Shown in pieces: positions 10,733 through 21,368 of a DNA stretch of 64,000 bases (position 1 is its first letter; every line of letters starts with the position of its first letter). This DNA is from Prosapia bicincta. Lineage: Eukaryota > Arthropoda > Insecta > Hemiptera > Cercopidae. The stretch covers positions 174,467,524-174,531,523 of the forward strand of contig JBAIZL010000002.1 in assembly GCA_036971475.1 (NCBI GenBank), in the 5' to 3' direction. Both the position numbers and the translations under genes were made by a program. The notes under the pieces were generated by a model, which saw nothing but the letters and a program-made list of their open reading frames with translations, ran no database searches and was not told the origin of the DNA.

Positions 10733-10820
10733 GCTATATATATATATATATATATATGAGTGTGTGTGTGTGTGTGTGTATGTGTGTTGTGGGTTGTGTG
10801 TGTATGTGTGTGTGTGTGAG
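10733..10820. repeat. (TA)n then (GT)n microsatellite
   Basis: A TA tract followed by interrupted GT repeats, bounding the family 3 hairpin on its right. Confidence 0.92.
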
Positions 10821-12260
10821 TGATGTTCACGAATACATCATTTGAACAGAATATTATGAACCCTAGTCCCCTTGCTACCTAGACGACAAGATCTCTATTT
10901 CCTGGGTTTTTTTGCAGAAGGTCTGGTGACTATATCCATTGTATCATTGCTACATTGTGTGAAATTTTTTTAACTCTAGTATTAGGTAATCCTTTTTACA
11001 TTATTTTGTAACCATCTGAACATTAATTTTGTATATTTATAAAAACTTACTGAGACAGAACGTTTTTGATCGCTCAGTGGCGATGTTCATCCTCTTCTAA
11101 AATTTCCGCTTGGAGTTGTTGTTAGCTTAGGTCGTGACGGTTTTAAAGGCAGGCTTTTGTTAGTATCAAATAGTTTGTGTGATTTTTATTGGGTTTCTCC
11201 ACCAAACGTTTTGGACTACGTTGAGTTCTAGTATCAAGTTGTAAAATTATAGTTTTTGTCCAGTTTACATTTTACCACCGTACAGGTATCTATCACTACT
11301 AGCGACATTCTTTACGGTTTAGATTTTAACGTTTTAAAACAGAAAAAGGAAGTAACATTAAATAATAGGCCTGTAGTAGATAAATATTCTACAGCATATT
11401 TTTCCAACTCAAAAGCAATTATAGGCGAGAGTCAGATCTAAATTTGTTTTAATATATAGTTGTTTTTCAAATAATATTTCTGGTTTACCACAATTGAAAA
11501 TCATAGCAGTGAAACCATATAACGCAAGCAAAGTTGTGCTAACGACTTTTAGAGGTTTATGGGAAAATATTAGGTTAAACTCTACCAAGTGGGTGTGCTG
11601 TGACGTCATCTAATAATACGATTTGTTTATTGCGGGTCATAACGAGCATTGTACTGGGAAATTCAATTACGAAATAGACATGATTGATTTTATTGCGCAC
11701 GAGACGTCATCGTAATATTTGTCCAAAGCGATTAGTTTGGAGAAACAATTGTGCAATTAAAATGAAACACTTCAGTAGAATAAACGAAGATATATAGCAA
11801 CACATTTATGGGTATTACGTGAATTATCTAGCTCCATCACAACAATAGAGAACAACGATCAGTGCGTAAGTGAAGCAAAGAGCATGTCCATGCTTACTAA
11901 ACTCTAAAACACACTTTTATTTACTGTGTATCCTGAAAGGAAAAGGAGAAAACAATGGAGGGAAAATATGCTATTTAGGACTTATTTATGAGAATAGTGT
12001 TATTAGAAGTGAAGGGGCCGCGAAACAGTCCGTTTAAAGGCTGGGATTTTGGGACTGATCGTAACAACTTTCATCAGTAATTTCAAAACCCACATGGGGT
12101 GGATGCTGTAGACTTAGAAGATACACATTTTGGCTTAAGAGAGTTGCGAAAATGATGATAACCCATTGCACTGATTGGGAAACCATACAGATAATAACCA
12201 GCGAGGCACTAATTAATAGTTCTGAGTGCATTAAAATTTCATCCTCGTTTTTCCAAAGTC
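10821..12260. other. Mixed DNA without recognised genes
   Basis: Two cAMP-response-like GACGTCAT sites occur at about 11600 and 11702. With no gene nearby they cannot be called regulatory. The frames at 11256-11441, 11409-11609 and 12034-12231 show no motif. Around 11040-11110 the minus strand vaguely resembles an eroded PLE end. Confidence 0.4.
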
Positions 12261-12795
12261 ACAAATTTGTTAGGCTCAAACGCCGATCGTCGTGGAGTAT
12301 GGCAGGCGCGAGATAAAGTTATTCGTGTTAATTTGTTTGGCTCAAACGCCGATCGTCGTGGACAATTACACGCTTGATATAAAGTAATTCGTGTTAATTT
12401 GTTAGGCTCAAACGCCGATCGTCGTGGACAATGACACGCTCGAGATAAAGTAATTCGTGTTAATTTGTTAGGCTCAAACGCCGATCGTCGTGGACAATTA
12501 CACGCTTGATATAAAGTAATTCGTGTTAATTTGTTAGGCTCAAACGCCGATCGTCGTGGACAATGACACGCTCGAGATAAAGTAATTCGTGTTAATTTGT
12601 TAGGCTCAAACGCCGATCGTCGTGGACAATGACACGCTCGAGATAAAGTAATTCGTGTTAATTTGTTAGGCTCAAACGCCGATCGCCGTGGACAATTACA
12701 CGCTTGATATAAAGTGATTCGTGTTAATTTGTTAGGCTCAAACGCCGATCGTCGTGGACAATGACACGCTCGAGATAAAGTAATTCCTGTTAATT
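12261..12795. repeat. 66-bp satellite, 8 units
   Basis: Eight units with an exact 66-bp period (GGCTCAAACGCCGATCG at 12273, 12339, 12405, 12471, 12537, 12603, 12669, 12735). Two unit types differ at several linked positions: type A has CAATTACACGCTTGATAT, type B has CAATGACACGCTCGAGAT. The order after a divergent first unit is A-B-A-B-B-A-B, so a dimeric higher-order unit expanded. Each unit carries the palindrome CGATCG in a GC-rich core, unlike its AT-rich surroundings. Confidence 0.97.
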
Positions 12796-15700
12796 TACTT
12801 CAACAACGGCTGTATTTACTTCAAAGTCGTGGTAAAAAATTAATTTTTGCACAACTATGTTATATAAATACTATATATAAATAGGTGCGTGGGTTACTAT
12901 AACTGGTATATATATAATTGGTATAGACTATACTGCTGTTACCTGGAAAGAAAGTAAATACGATGATAGTAAACACTAATAGCGTACAGAATGAATTTAT
13001 TGGAAGCACATCGTCAACCGTGAAGACGTTTTCCAGGTGTTTGTTGGACTTCTTACCTGCCGATCAGTACGAACATATATAAACTTACGGCAATTGACCA
13101 CAGTCTAAATAGATATTATTAAATCTGTAAAATGTTGGAAAAAGTGTGTAAATGTTTCTCAAATTCAAATGCCTAAATTGCATCACCTCTTTGTAGAGAA
13201 GTTTAAAGGCTATTCAGAGTACATATTTGCAATTACACATCACTACGTTATACTTCTTATTTTCCTACCCTATATTCAAATGTACGTTTTTTTAAACATT
13301 ATAATAAATGTTTAAAACATTTAAAATTGTGTTTTCTTTCCCCGTAGTTATGTTTCGCCTAATTGTTAAAAGTATTGATTGTAGTGAAGTTAAACTATTT
13401 TGTTTCACCTACCTTTATATTTTTCTTCGTGGATCTCAGGGCGCACTCCCTGATATGCCGCACCCACCCATGCGCAGCCTGTTTTTACAATGTTTGCTTC
13501 CTTTGATAAAACATATCATAATTAGGCTAATAAAATCTACGTTATCAATTTTCATAGATCTTTTTTCAATTCTTAACATTGAACAATTGAAAAAAAGTGG
13601 TAACAATACAAACTTCTAAATGAAAATAGTAAGTAAATAAACAAATACAATAAATAAATTTCTTATTAATAAACGTTTACCTATATATATTTTCTCTATT
13701 TTCTGAATTCTTTTACTCTTAAAATATGTGTTTTAATACGGAAAACTGTATAACAATCTTCTATAGCTCATTACCTTAAGCCACGCCTAAATAACTACTT
13801 CTTTAATATTATTATTATGAAAAAAAAGAAAAAATATTTTATAAAGAGTGATAATTCTAAACTCTCACGACGTAACGTCCACTGTAAGCTATGACAACAT
13901 ACCAATAGTTTTTTATTGGCCCATTTACTATTTATGTTTAAAACAAATGAGTTGAGTTTAGGTTCAATTGAAACATCAGAAGCTAACATAAAGATATTCC
14001 TATAGTACCTAAATTATGTAATTAATAATAATGAAATACTATCGTATAATTTTTAAAAGGAAGAAAAATGAATAAAAAGATAAAACACTACGACACCTAA
14101 ACTGAAATTTATATCACCTACAAGGTTTTACAGCGCAAATAGATTTTTTTTAAATATGTTATACATTTGCGCCCCGTTCTTTAAATAATGGAGTAGAGGG
14201 GGAAACAAGGAACTGAATAACGACTAAATAGGTGTAAACTTGGCCTGTTCATTGAACGGAAAGTGTATAGCGTTCTATATAAAAAGTAATTAATTAAGGA
14301 TGCCCTACATGTTAACATAACCGTATGTCTATTAGGAAGTTTATATAGTTTACTATGTGGGTAATACTGCACTTGAACAATATTTGATATTGAATGGGAT
14401 ATTACTCCGTTAATTATTTACATAAGATAAACAGAAATTGTCTAATGAAGAAACAGCAGTTATGTAATAAGATAACAACACTATCACACCAAACATTTCA
14501 GTAGTTTCTATAAACTTATAAACCATGATCATGATAATAGCAAATAAGGTAAAGAGTTATCTGAAGAAAATTAACCGCATGCTTTAGTAAATGAGGAGGT
14601 TATGATTTTAAAAAAATGTCAGTAAAGAAAGTTATGAAATTTTCATGGGGATTGTGAAGCAAGGAAAAGCTTTTAGAGTTATATGACTCATAGTAGTAGC
14701 AGAAACAATCTGTCATATTGAAACCTACATTTATCATTCCATATCTTTCTCGAGACTAACTGTAAGATATATCGGCAAGTGTTTGGCAGAAGGTTATTAG
14801 AAGACGCAAAGCGTTGGAAACGTTTTTCTTTTATCTGATACACGTACTGATATTAAAAAAGCAAAGATGTTGGAAAGATTTTTCACTTAACTGATACAGT
14901 GATCAACTATCAACATTCTGTTGATGTATGAATTTTATTTCTTTAAAGATAAAGAGCTAATAGGAGTGAAAAAGATGTACATTTAAAAAAGGGTCTTAAT
15001 TAATTTAGGCGTTAGCGAAATGACTTGAAGTTTTGGGCCTATAGTAAAGTGAATAAAGTGACCAGTGTAACAACAATTTCTGTAACAAATACTTTTTGGC
15101 CAATGGGTCAAAACTTGCCGATGTGCAAACGACCATGGCGTAACTAAATCCTATTCAACATAGTACATGGCATATGATAGTCTTCAAACTTTCTTAGAGT
15201 AACGGTACATTCAATATTTTGAAGTAATTTATGAAGCTGAAGTAAGTTGCTAAGACTAGGATATATATTGACGAGGTGTTTGCACATTGACAAGAAATAA
15301 TGAAATACAAGAGAGTTGCATGTGACTTCTTAAGTCCTGTGTATAATTGACTGTCCTGCACAGTTTCTTTCTCGGTAAGTTGAAACCTACAGCCACGTTG
15401 AGGATGTGATAAAACAATTTAAATATATTGTTGCAGGGACAACACAAGCATAATCATACTCTTCCATGAAGAATAGACAAAACAATTAAATTTGAAAATA
15501 ATAAAATATATCATAATTTCGTTGAAATTTAAATAATATAGGAAACAATTGTTTGCTATAAACCTAGTACTGGCAGTAATTTTCCCCAATTGAATCACCT
15601 ACAAAATCTGATACATTATTCAAGGATGATTCCCTGGTACGAGCTAAATTAGCATTCTTAAACCAAAATCGGTTCAGATAGTTAAACAGAATTTCTGTAC

Positions 15701-15911
15701 AATCTCTTTTGCTTTTTAAATTATGAATGTATTTTTCATTATTTACTTTTGGTGCTAACAATGCACCAGATAAATTGCAGTTATAAATACCTAATTACAG
15801 CACATGAAAAAATTAAAAGGTTTTCTATCCCAATGATTTTCTCAGTTGTGGTAGACGAAAATTATTCTGCAGCAGATAAGAAATAGTTCGTTCGCAACGT
15901 TCTTAGCAACT
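12796..15911. other. AT-rich DNA without recognised features
   Basis: Contains A/T runs and unsupported frames (13308-13619, 13795-13989, 14181-14372, 15256-15447, 15564-15761) with no family motif and no splice context that I can defend. Confidence 0.5.
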
Positions 15912-16080
15912 TATATATAAATATATATATATATATGGTGAAATAAAATACCTTTATTAAACAAGAATATACGAGTATTACTTCATTTTATTGTTGATTA
16001 AACTTTTCGCTAATTTACATTATCAGCATTTTCAAAATTTATAAATCACAGTCCAGTTATGTGGCTAGAGTAAGACTGTT
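15912..16080. mobile_element. Possible eroded PLE terminal repeat
   Basis: A short TA tract (15912-15936), then sequence whose minus strand reads CTGATAA, a short stem-like stretch, GAAAAGTTT and ATTCTTGTTTAATAA. It is parallel in order to the family 1 ends but with core base 8 changed and no clean stem II. Reported as a relic only. Confidence 0.3.
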
Positions 16081-16147
16081 CTTGTTTATGAAAGTTATGT
16101 TATATCACTATACATATTCAACAAGAAAAAATAATTCATCTAAGGGT

Positions 16148-16149
<2 letters not shown>

Positions 16150-16210
<61 letters not shown>
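16150..16210. repeat. (TA)n microsatellite
   Basis: About 60 bp of TA directly abutting the left terminal inverted repeat of the 16.2-18.6 kb PLE. Confidence 0.95.
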
Positions 16211-16216
<6 letters not shown>

Positions 16217-16321
16217 GTTAATATATTACTATTGTAAGTAATTTTATTCACCATTAAGTGCAATAATTTTACCTTGAGTGATGAGGCACCTTTCGGTCAA
16301 TTGACCATTGTCGAATCACTC
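16211..16321. repeat. Left terminal inverted repeat (111 bp)
   Basis: Exact reverse complement of 18483-18593. It contains the palindrome GGTCAATTGACC and ends CGAATCACTC on the inner side. Outside it is (TA)n. Confidence 0.95.
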
Positions 16322-16329
16322 TGTTTTTC

Positions 16330-18481
16330 TTAATTTGTTTGGTGGTTTGTGTTATTAAGATATTTTGTTATTTTGTTGTTTGGTTTGTAAGTTGGAGTGT
16401 AGTATTCTTTGTTGTATATATTTGTTATTTTTTCTATTTTGTTATTGGTGTATTTATATTTTAAGTAGATTTTTTTATTTTCATTATTTTCGTGTTCCGG
16501 TTGTAGTGTTGTGTTGAGGTTAGGGTTTTTTGTGAATTTATTGTATATATTTTTTATAATGTGTTTGTTGTATCCATTTTCTATTGCTATTTTTGTAATG
16601 TTATCTAATTCTTCATTTAATTTTTGTTTGTTATCCTGTGTGTATTTTATTGCTTTATTTATCATGTTACTGTAAGTGTTAATTTGTGTGTCCAAGGGCT
16701 GTTAGATTTGTAGTGTATTGTGGTGTTGTTGGAAGTAGGTTTCCTGTATACTGTAGTTTCTATTTTATTATCATTTATATTTAAAGTGATGTCGAGGAAG
16801 TTGATTGTTCTATTTTTTTCTGTTTCATCGGTGAATTGTATGTTTTCGTTGTATGTATTTAGTTTGTTTAATATTATGATGTGTTCGTTGTGAATGGTAG
16901 GTTGGTATATTACAAGTATATCGTCTACATACCTTGTCCATAGTGAGATATTGTGTGTGTTTATTATAGGTTTAATTATTATTTGTTCAAAGTGTTGTAA
17001 ATATATTTCTGACATGACAGATGATATGGATGAACCCATGGGGAGTCCTGTTGTTTGTTTATAATATTTATTGTTAAATTGGAAGTAATTTTGGTTACAT
17101 ATGTGTTTGGTTAGCGTAATGATACTATCTATTATGTTTCTTTTTTCGTTACTGTGTATCAGTTTGTTTTTTATTATTTCTATGGTTTCTTCTATTGGGA
17201 TACTAGGGTACATGTTAGTTATGTCATAACTTATTATTTTTGTGTTGCTGTTTGTTTTTATCGTTTTTATTTTATTAATTAATTCGTATCCATTTTTTAT
17301 ATTGTATGTGTTGTTGATATGTATTTTAGATCTTATGATTTGGTCTAGAATTTTTGCGATTATGTAAGATGGTGCTGTTGTGAAATTTATTAGTGGTCTA
17401 AATGGTGTGTTGGGTTTGTGGATTTTAGGTATCCCTGATAATATTGATGCGCATGGTTTGAATGGATATAGTCTTGTGTGGTATTTTAATTTATTGTTAT
17501 AGTTTAGGGTGTTTCGGTGAGTGACTATTAAGTTTTTTATTGTAATAAGGTATTTGCTATTTGGGTCTGGGATTTGTTCGTATTTATTTTCTTTTATGTA
17601 GTTAGTCATTGAATCGATATATTTGGTATTTTCTATTATTACTGGTGTATTTGTTTTATCTGATTTTAATATTAAGTAGTCGTTGTTTTCTAGTTTTTCT
17701 CTGAGTTTTATAATTTCTTTTTTATTAATATATTGTTCCATTTTTTTGTTTTTTTCCGTTTTTATTAGGTTAATTTTATTATTAATATTGTTTCTTATGT
17801 GTTCAGTATTTTGGTGGGTAATTTTGTGGATGTTAGATTCTGTGTCAACTATTAGGTTTTTTATTATTTGTTTTTTGTTGAAGTTAGGTAGGTTATATTT
17901 GAAGGAAATTGATATTATAATTTTTTCTTTTTCTGTAAATTGTGTTTTAGTTAAGTTTATGAATTTATTGTTTTTAGAGGTGTGGGTTGGTTCTAGGCTA
18001 TTTTTTAGGTTATGTTGTTGTTTTGATGTGTGGATTGGTTCTAGGCTATTTTTTAGGTTATGTTGTTTTGATAAATTTTCGATTTTTCTGTTTTGTCTGT
18101 TTATAGTGTTTGTTTTATGTTTTATTATAATTTGTTGTGTTTTTTCGTGAATAATAGGTGTGAGAGTATCAAAAGTTTTCATTATTTCCAAATTGGTTGT
18201 GTATAGTTGTAAACTGATTTGGCTTTTTTTATGGTAGGCAGATTTAATGTTTTGTTTAATTATGTGTGTTTCTGCTATTTTTGTTGCTTTATTGATAATA
18301 GTGTTTTGTTTATTTTTATGTGTAATTTAGCGTATTTTGGTGTTATATTAGGTGTTAAGCATTTTTTATTAAACTGTATTTTGTTGATGCAATTCTGGAG
18401 TTTGATTTTTAGGTTAAGATATTTACGGTACAGTTGTTTACCTTGGTAGGTATTAAATTCTTGATATTTAACGTTATCCAT
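16330..18481 (-). pseudogene. Penelope-like reverse transcriptase, frameshifted
   Basis: Three overlapping minus-strand frames join into one PLE protein. N-terminal part: ATG at 18481 to a stop at 18275; the region 18275-18191 stays open in another frame (ETHIIKQNIKSAYHKK). The main 509-codon frame (18191-16662) carries LKSDKTN (residues 175-181), GIPKIHKP (253-260), FRPLI (264-268), motif A YDITNMYPSIP (322-332, catalytic Asp 323), motif B GLPMGSSIS (382-390), motif C YVDDILVI (421-428), NFLDITL (464-470) and VYRKPT (481-486). A frameshift near 16680 leads to a 121-codon linker frame ending YLNNTNHQTN and a stop at 16330. Only two frameshifts separate it from a continuous RT. A 16-residue block (NLKNSLEP...HTSK) is duplicated at residues 43-74. 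It would reverse-transcribe element RNA. No endonuclease follows. Confidence 0.9.
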
Positions 18482-18482
18482 T

Positions 18483-18593
18483 GAGTGATTCGACAATGGT
18501 CAATTGACCGAAAGGTGCCTCATCACTCAAGGTAAAATTATTGCACTTAATGGTGAATAAAATTACTTACAATAGTAATATATTAACTTCATA
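18483..18593. repeat. Right terminal inverted repeat (111 bp)
   Basis: Exact reverse complement of 16211-16321. On the minus strand it serves as the leader of the RT frame, whose ATG lies one base inside its inner edge. Confidence 0.95.
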
Positions 18594-18613
18594 AAGTCAG
18601 TGCAACGGAAAAA

Positions 18614-18636
18614 CAATGGGTAACGTTAAATATCAA

Positions 18637-18640
<4 letters not shown>
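18614..18640 (+). pseudogene. PLE start-codon fragment, head-to-head with main copy
   Basis: Repeats the first ~27 bases of the PLE coding start (CAATGG.TAACGTTAAATA) with one substitution, but on the plus strand, 21 bp beyond the right TIR, and is cut off by (TA)n. It is the stub of a second copy pointing away from the main element. Confidence 0.7.
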
Positions 18641-18701
<61 letters not shown>

Positions 18702-18783
18702 CTATTATATACATATACTATACTATATTAGTATATACTATTATATATGTAATATACTACTATATATATATACATATATATAA
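18640..18783. repeat. (TA)n and TA-rich imperfect repeat
   Basis: A pure TA tract of ~55 bp, then a TA-rich stretch with small internal duplications (TATACTATTATATA variants). Confidence 0.93.
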
Positions 18784-18850
18784 TACGTTTTCTTGTTTAA
18801 TGATTTAAAACAACATAGGTATTCAAATACAAGAATATTTATTAATTTAT

Positions 18851-18895
18851 ATCCAAAGCTTTTCGTTGGTAAACAGTACCAACATCATCAGGAAT
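18851..18895 (-). ncRNA. Hammerhead ribozyme motif, family 1
   Basis: Minus strand: helix I strand AUUC, CUGAUGA (18891-18885), linking U, stem II GUUGGUA/UACCAAC with loop CUGUU (7 perfect pairs), GAAA, self-complementary stem III AAGCUU, U, then GGAU pairing with AUUC (one G-U). All core bases match the hammerhead consensus. The U linking CUGANGA to stem II is atypical. Confidence 0.75.
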
Positions 18896-18939
18896 GAAAA
18901 TTACAATAATGTCTGTAATAAGACATTATTGTAATGTTC

Positions 18940-18984
18940 AATCCTGATGATGTTGGTACTGTTTACCAACGAAAAGCTTTGGAT
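18940..18984 (+). ncRNA. Hammerhead ribozyme motif, family 1
   Basis: Plus-strand counterpart in the other arm: CUGAUGA at 18944-18950, linking U, the same 7-bp stem II, GAAA at 18971-18974, stem III AAGCUU, predicted cleavage after 18980. Helix I is weaker than in the other arm (AAUC against GGAU). Confidence 0.7.
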
Positions 18985-19027
18985 ATAAGTTAATAAATAT
19001 TCTTGTATTTGAATACCTATGTTGTTT

Positions 19028-19029
<2 letters not shown>

Positions 19030-19097
<68 letters not shown>
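19030..19097. repeat. (TA)n microsatellite
   Basis: About 65 bp of TA between the family 1 hairpin and the next PLE-like end. Confidence 0.95.
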
Positions 19098-19099
<2 letters not shown>

Positions 19100-19190
19100 A
19101 TGTCAAATTCCAAACATCAAGTTTGCAAATTACTCAGAGTGATTTTCGTCTACAATTCATCTTCCTCAGTCAACACCACTAAATATAAAA
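19098..19190 (-). mobile_element. PLE terminal repeat fragment, possible fourth ribozyme family
   Basis: Minus strand carries CUGAGGA (19169-19163), a weak stem, GAAA, and AAUCACUCUGAGUAAUU, which is nearly self-complementary like stem III of the other families. Helix I and stem II have mismatches. It directly abuts (TA)n. Confidence 0.4.
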
Positions 19191-19624
19191 GCAAGATAAT
19201 TAGAATATAATACAGGATTTAATACAGAATTAGGTTTTAATAAACATAATTTTTAACGCAGTATAAAAATATCCACTAAAACAATTGTTTTTTTAAAATT
19301 TACTTTTGTAATAGAAAAAATTTATACTATACTCTTTAAGACAAACTGATACTTTCGACCTTTTATATAAATCGGATTCTGCGGGTCATGTTAAGGAGAT
19401 TACGTGTTACTAAAGTAAATTAGTAACATTCCTAAATTTATTATTATTTTTTTAGAGATTTTGAAGAAAATATCATTTCACTGTCATTTCCTTTACTGCT
19501 TAATATCCAGGTGCACCAGTGACCGTAGGAATTTACAGGACGACAAGTTTTCCCTACTTCAAAACTCCCACCTCAACTCCCCTTGAAAGTGGAGCAGAGT
19601 AAAACGCTCAACAGGTGGGCGTGT
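19191..19624. other. AT-rich DNA before satellite
   Basis: No feature recognised. The last ~100 bp become GC-richer towards the satellite. Confidence 0.45.
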
Positions 19625-21112
19625 CGTTGCCTTGTCAGCTAAAAACAATGCAGTTACCGAAAATGCTAAGTGACAAGACAGCATCCAATGCCTTCTAGAC
19701 CTACTATACGTATGGCACTGCCTTATCAGCTATAACATTTCAGTTACAGTACAAGCTAAGTGACAAGCCTGCATCCAATGCCTTCTAGACCTACTATACG
19801 TATGACACTGCCTTCTGTGCTATAAACATTGCAGTTACAGTACAGGCTAAGTGACAAGCCTGCATCCAATTCCTTCTAGACCTACTCTACGATTGACACT
19901 ACTTTGTCAGCTATAAACATAAAGTTACTGTACAGGCTGTGACAAGCCTGCATCCAATGCCTTCTAGACCTACTCTACGATTGACACTACTTTGTCAGCT
20001 ATAAGCATTGCAGTTACAGTACAGGCTGTGACAAGCCTGCGTCCAATTCCTTCTAGACCTACTCTAGGATTGACACTACTTTGTCAGCTATAAATATTGC
20101 AGTTACAGTACAGGCTGTGACAAGCCTGCATCCAATGCCTTCTACATCTACTCTACGTTTGACACTGTTTTGTCAGCTATAATTATTGCAGTTAAAGTAC
20201 AGGCTAAGTGACAAGCCTGCATCCAATGCCTTCTAGACCTACTCTACGATTGACACTACTTTGTCAGCTATAAACATTGCAGTTACAATACAGGCTGTGA
20301 CAAGCCTGCGTCCAATTCCTTCTAGACCTACTCTACGATTGACAATACTTTGTCAGCTATAAACATTGCAGTTACAGTACAGGCTGTGACAAGCCTGCAT
20401 CCAATGCCTCCTAGACCTACTCTACGATTGACACTACTTTGTCAGCTATAAACATTGCAGTTACAGTACAAGCGGTGACAAGCCTGCAACCAATGCCTTC
20501 TAGACCTACTCTACGATTGACACTACTTTGTCAGCTATAAACAATGCAGTTACCGTAAAGGCTGTGATAAGGCTGCATCCAATGCCTTCTAGACCTACTC
20601 TACGTTTGACACTACTTTGTCAGCTATAAGCATTGCAGTTACAGTACAGGCTGTGACAAGCCTGCGTCCAATTCCTTCTAGACCTACTCTAGGATTGACA
20701 CTACTTTGTCAGCTATAAATATTGCAGTTACAGTACAGGCTGTGACAAGCCTGCATCCAATGCCTTCTACATCTACTCGACGTTTGACACTACTTTGTCA
20801 GCTATAAACATTGCAAGTTACAGTACAGGCTAAGTGACAAGCCTGCATCCAATGCCTTCTAGACCTACTCTAGGATTGACACTACTTTGTCAGCTATAAA
20901 CATTGCAGTTACAGTACAGGCTGTGACAAGCCTGCATCCAGTGCCTTCTAGACCTATTCTACGATTGACACTACTTTGTCAGCTATAAACATTGCAGTTA
21001 CAGTACAGGCTGTTACAAGCCTGCAACCAATGCCTTCTAGTCCTACTCTACGATTAACACTACTTTGTCAGCTATAAACATTGCAGTTACAGTAAAGGCT
21101 AAGTGACTAGCA
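19625..21112. repeat. ~89-bp satellite with 7-unit higher-order repeat
   Basis: About 16 units of 89-92 bp. Landmarks: CCTTCTAGACCTACTCTACG, TTTGTCAGCTATAAACATTG, GTTACAGTACAGGCTGTGAC. Some units have AAGTGAC instead of GTGAC. A run of variants (AGGATT, TAAATATTG, CTACATCTACTC) found at 20066 returns at 20691, 625 bp later, which is seven units. A multi-unit block was therefore duplicated after the units had diverged. Confidence 0.97.
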
Positions 21113-21155
21113 AGCATACCAGTGTTTTCGTTTTCTCTTCATGGTATTTCATCAT

Positions 21156-21158
<3 letters not shown>

Positions 21159-21210
<52 letters not shown>

Positions 21211-21310
21211 TTATATATAGACGTTATATGGACGTATATAATATTTATTTATTTTTAAAACGTTTTGAGTTTCACAACACACTTAACTTACACACACACA
21301 CACACACACG

Positions 21311-21365
<55 letters not shown>
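21159..21365. repeat. (TA)n, spacer, (CA)n, (TA)n microsatellites
   Basis: TA tract 21159-21206, CA tract about 21290-21324, TA tract 21324-21365. The 91-codon frame across them is repeat translation. Confidence 0.95.

Positions 21366-21368
<3 letters not shown>

Larger units (their letters stand above)
10523..10740. mobile_element. PLE-derived hairpin, family 3
   Basis: Inverted arms 10523-10572 and 10600-10653 (GCGAATTAACTTTC against GAAAGTTAACTCGC; TGGTAGTATCTCCAT against ATGGAGATACTACCA) around a ~27-bp spacer. The right arm continues to about 10740 with the sequence shared with 8323-8460. It lies between two (TA)n tracts, like the family 1 hairpins. Confidence 0.65.
16211..18593 (-). 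mobile_element. Penelope-like element with perfect 111-bp TIRs
   Basis: A 2383-bp element read on the minus strand: right terminal inverted repeat (TIR), N-terminal region, RT, linker, left TIR. By eye the TIRs match at all 111 positions, so the copy is recent or has been homogenised. The coding region starts one base inside the right TIR and ends 8 bases from the left one. There is no GIY-YIG domain: the frame stops at the linker, just where the endonuclease would begin. (TA)n lies directly to the left and 46 bp beyond the right end. The inverted ends suit the known tendency of PLEs to insert with an inverted copy of their own terminus. Confidence 0.88.
18805..19031. mobile_element. PLE-derived hairpin element, hammerhead family 1
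   Basis: Near-perfect inverted arms of ~110 bp (18805-18914 and about 18920-19031). Each contains ACAACATAGGTATTCAAATA, ATATCCAAAGCTTTTCG (or complement) and a hammerhead motif. The tip itself is palindromic (ATTACAATAATGTCT). (TA)n flanks both sides. It has no coding sequence, so it is a non-autonomous end-only product of a PLE. Confidence 0.8.

Noticed and set aside
11040..11110. Minus-strand sequence resembling a further PLE hammerhead
   Set aside because: Both CUGANGA and GAAA are changed, and no stem pairs well enough to call.
11596..11712. Two GACGTCAT cAMP-response-like sites
   Set aside because: An 8-base motif twice in 100 bp with no promoter or gene nearby is compatible with chance.
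12261..12795. Regular repeats that might be a CRISPR array
   Set aside because: The whole 66-bp unit is repeated with no unique spacers, and the genome is eukaryotic.
15990..16050. CTGATAA...GAAAAG on the minus strand as a family 1 ribozyme
   Set aside because: G8 is changed and no proper stem II forms; kept only as a possible PLE relic.
17683..18150. 155-codon plus-strand frame, and 18219-18449
   Set aside because: Antisense shadows of the Penelope RT frame, which carries all the catalytic motifs on the minus strand.
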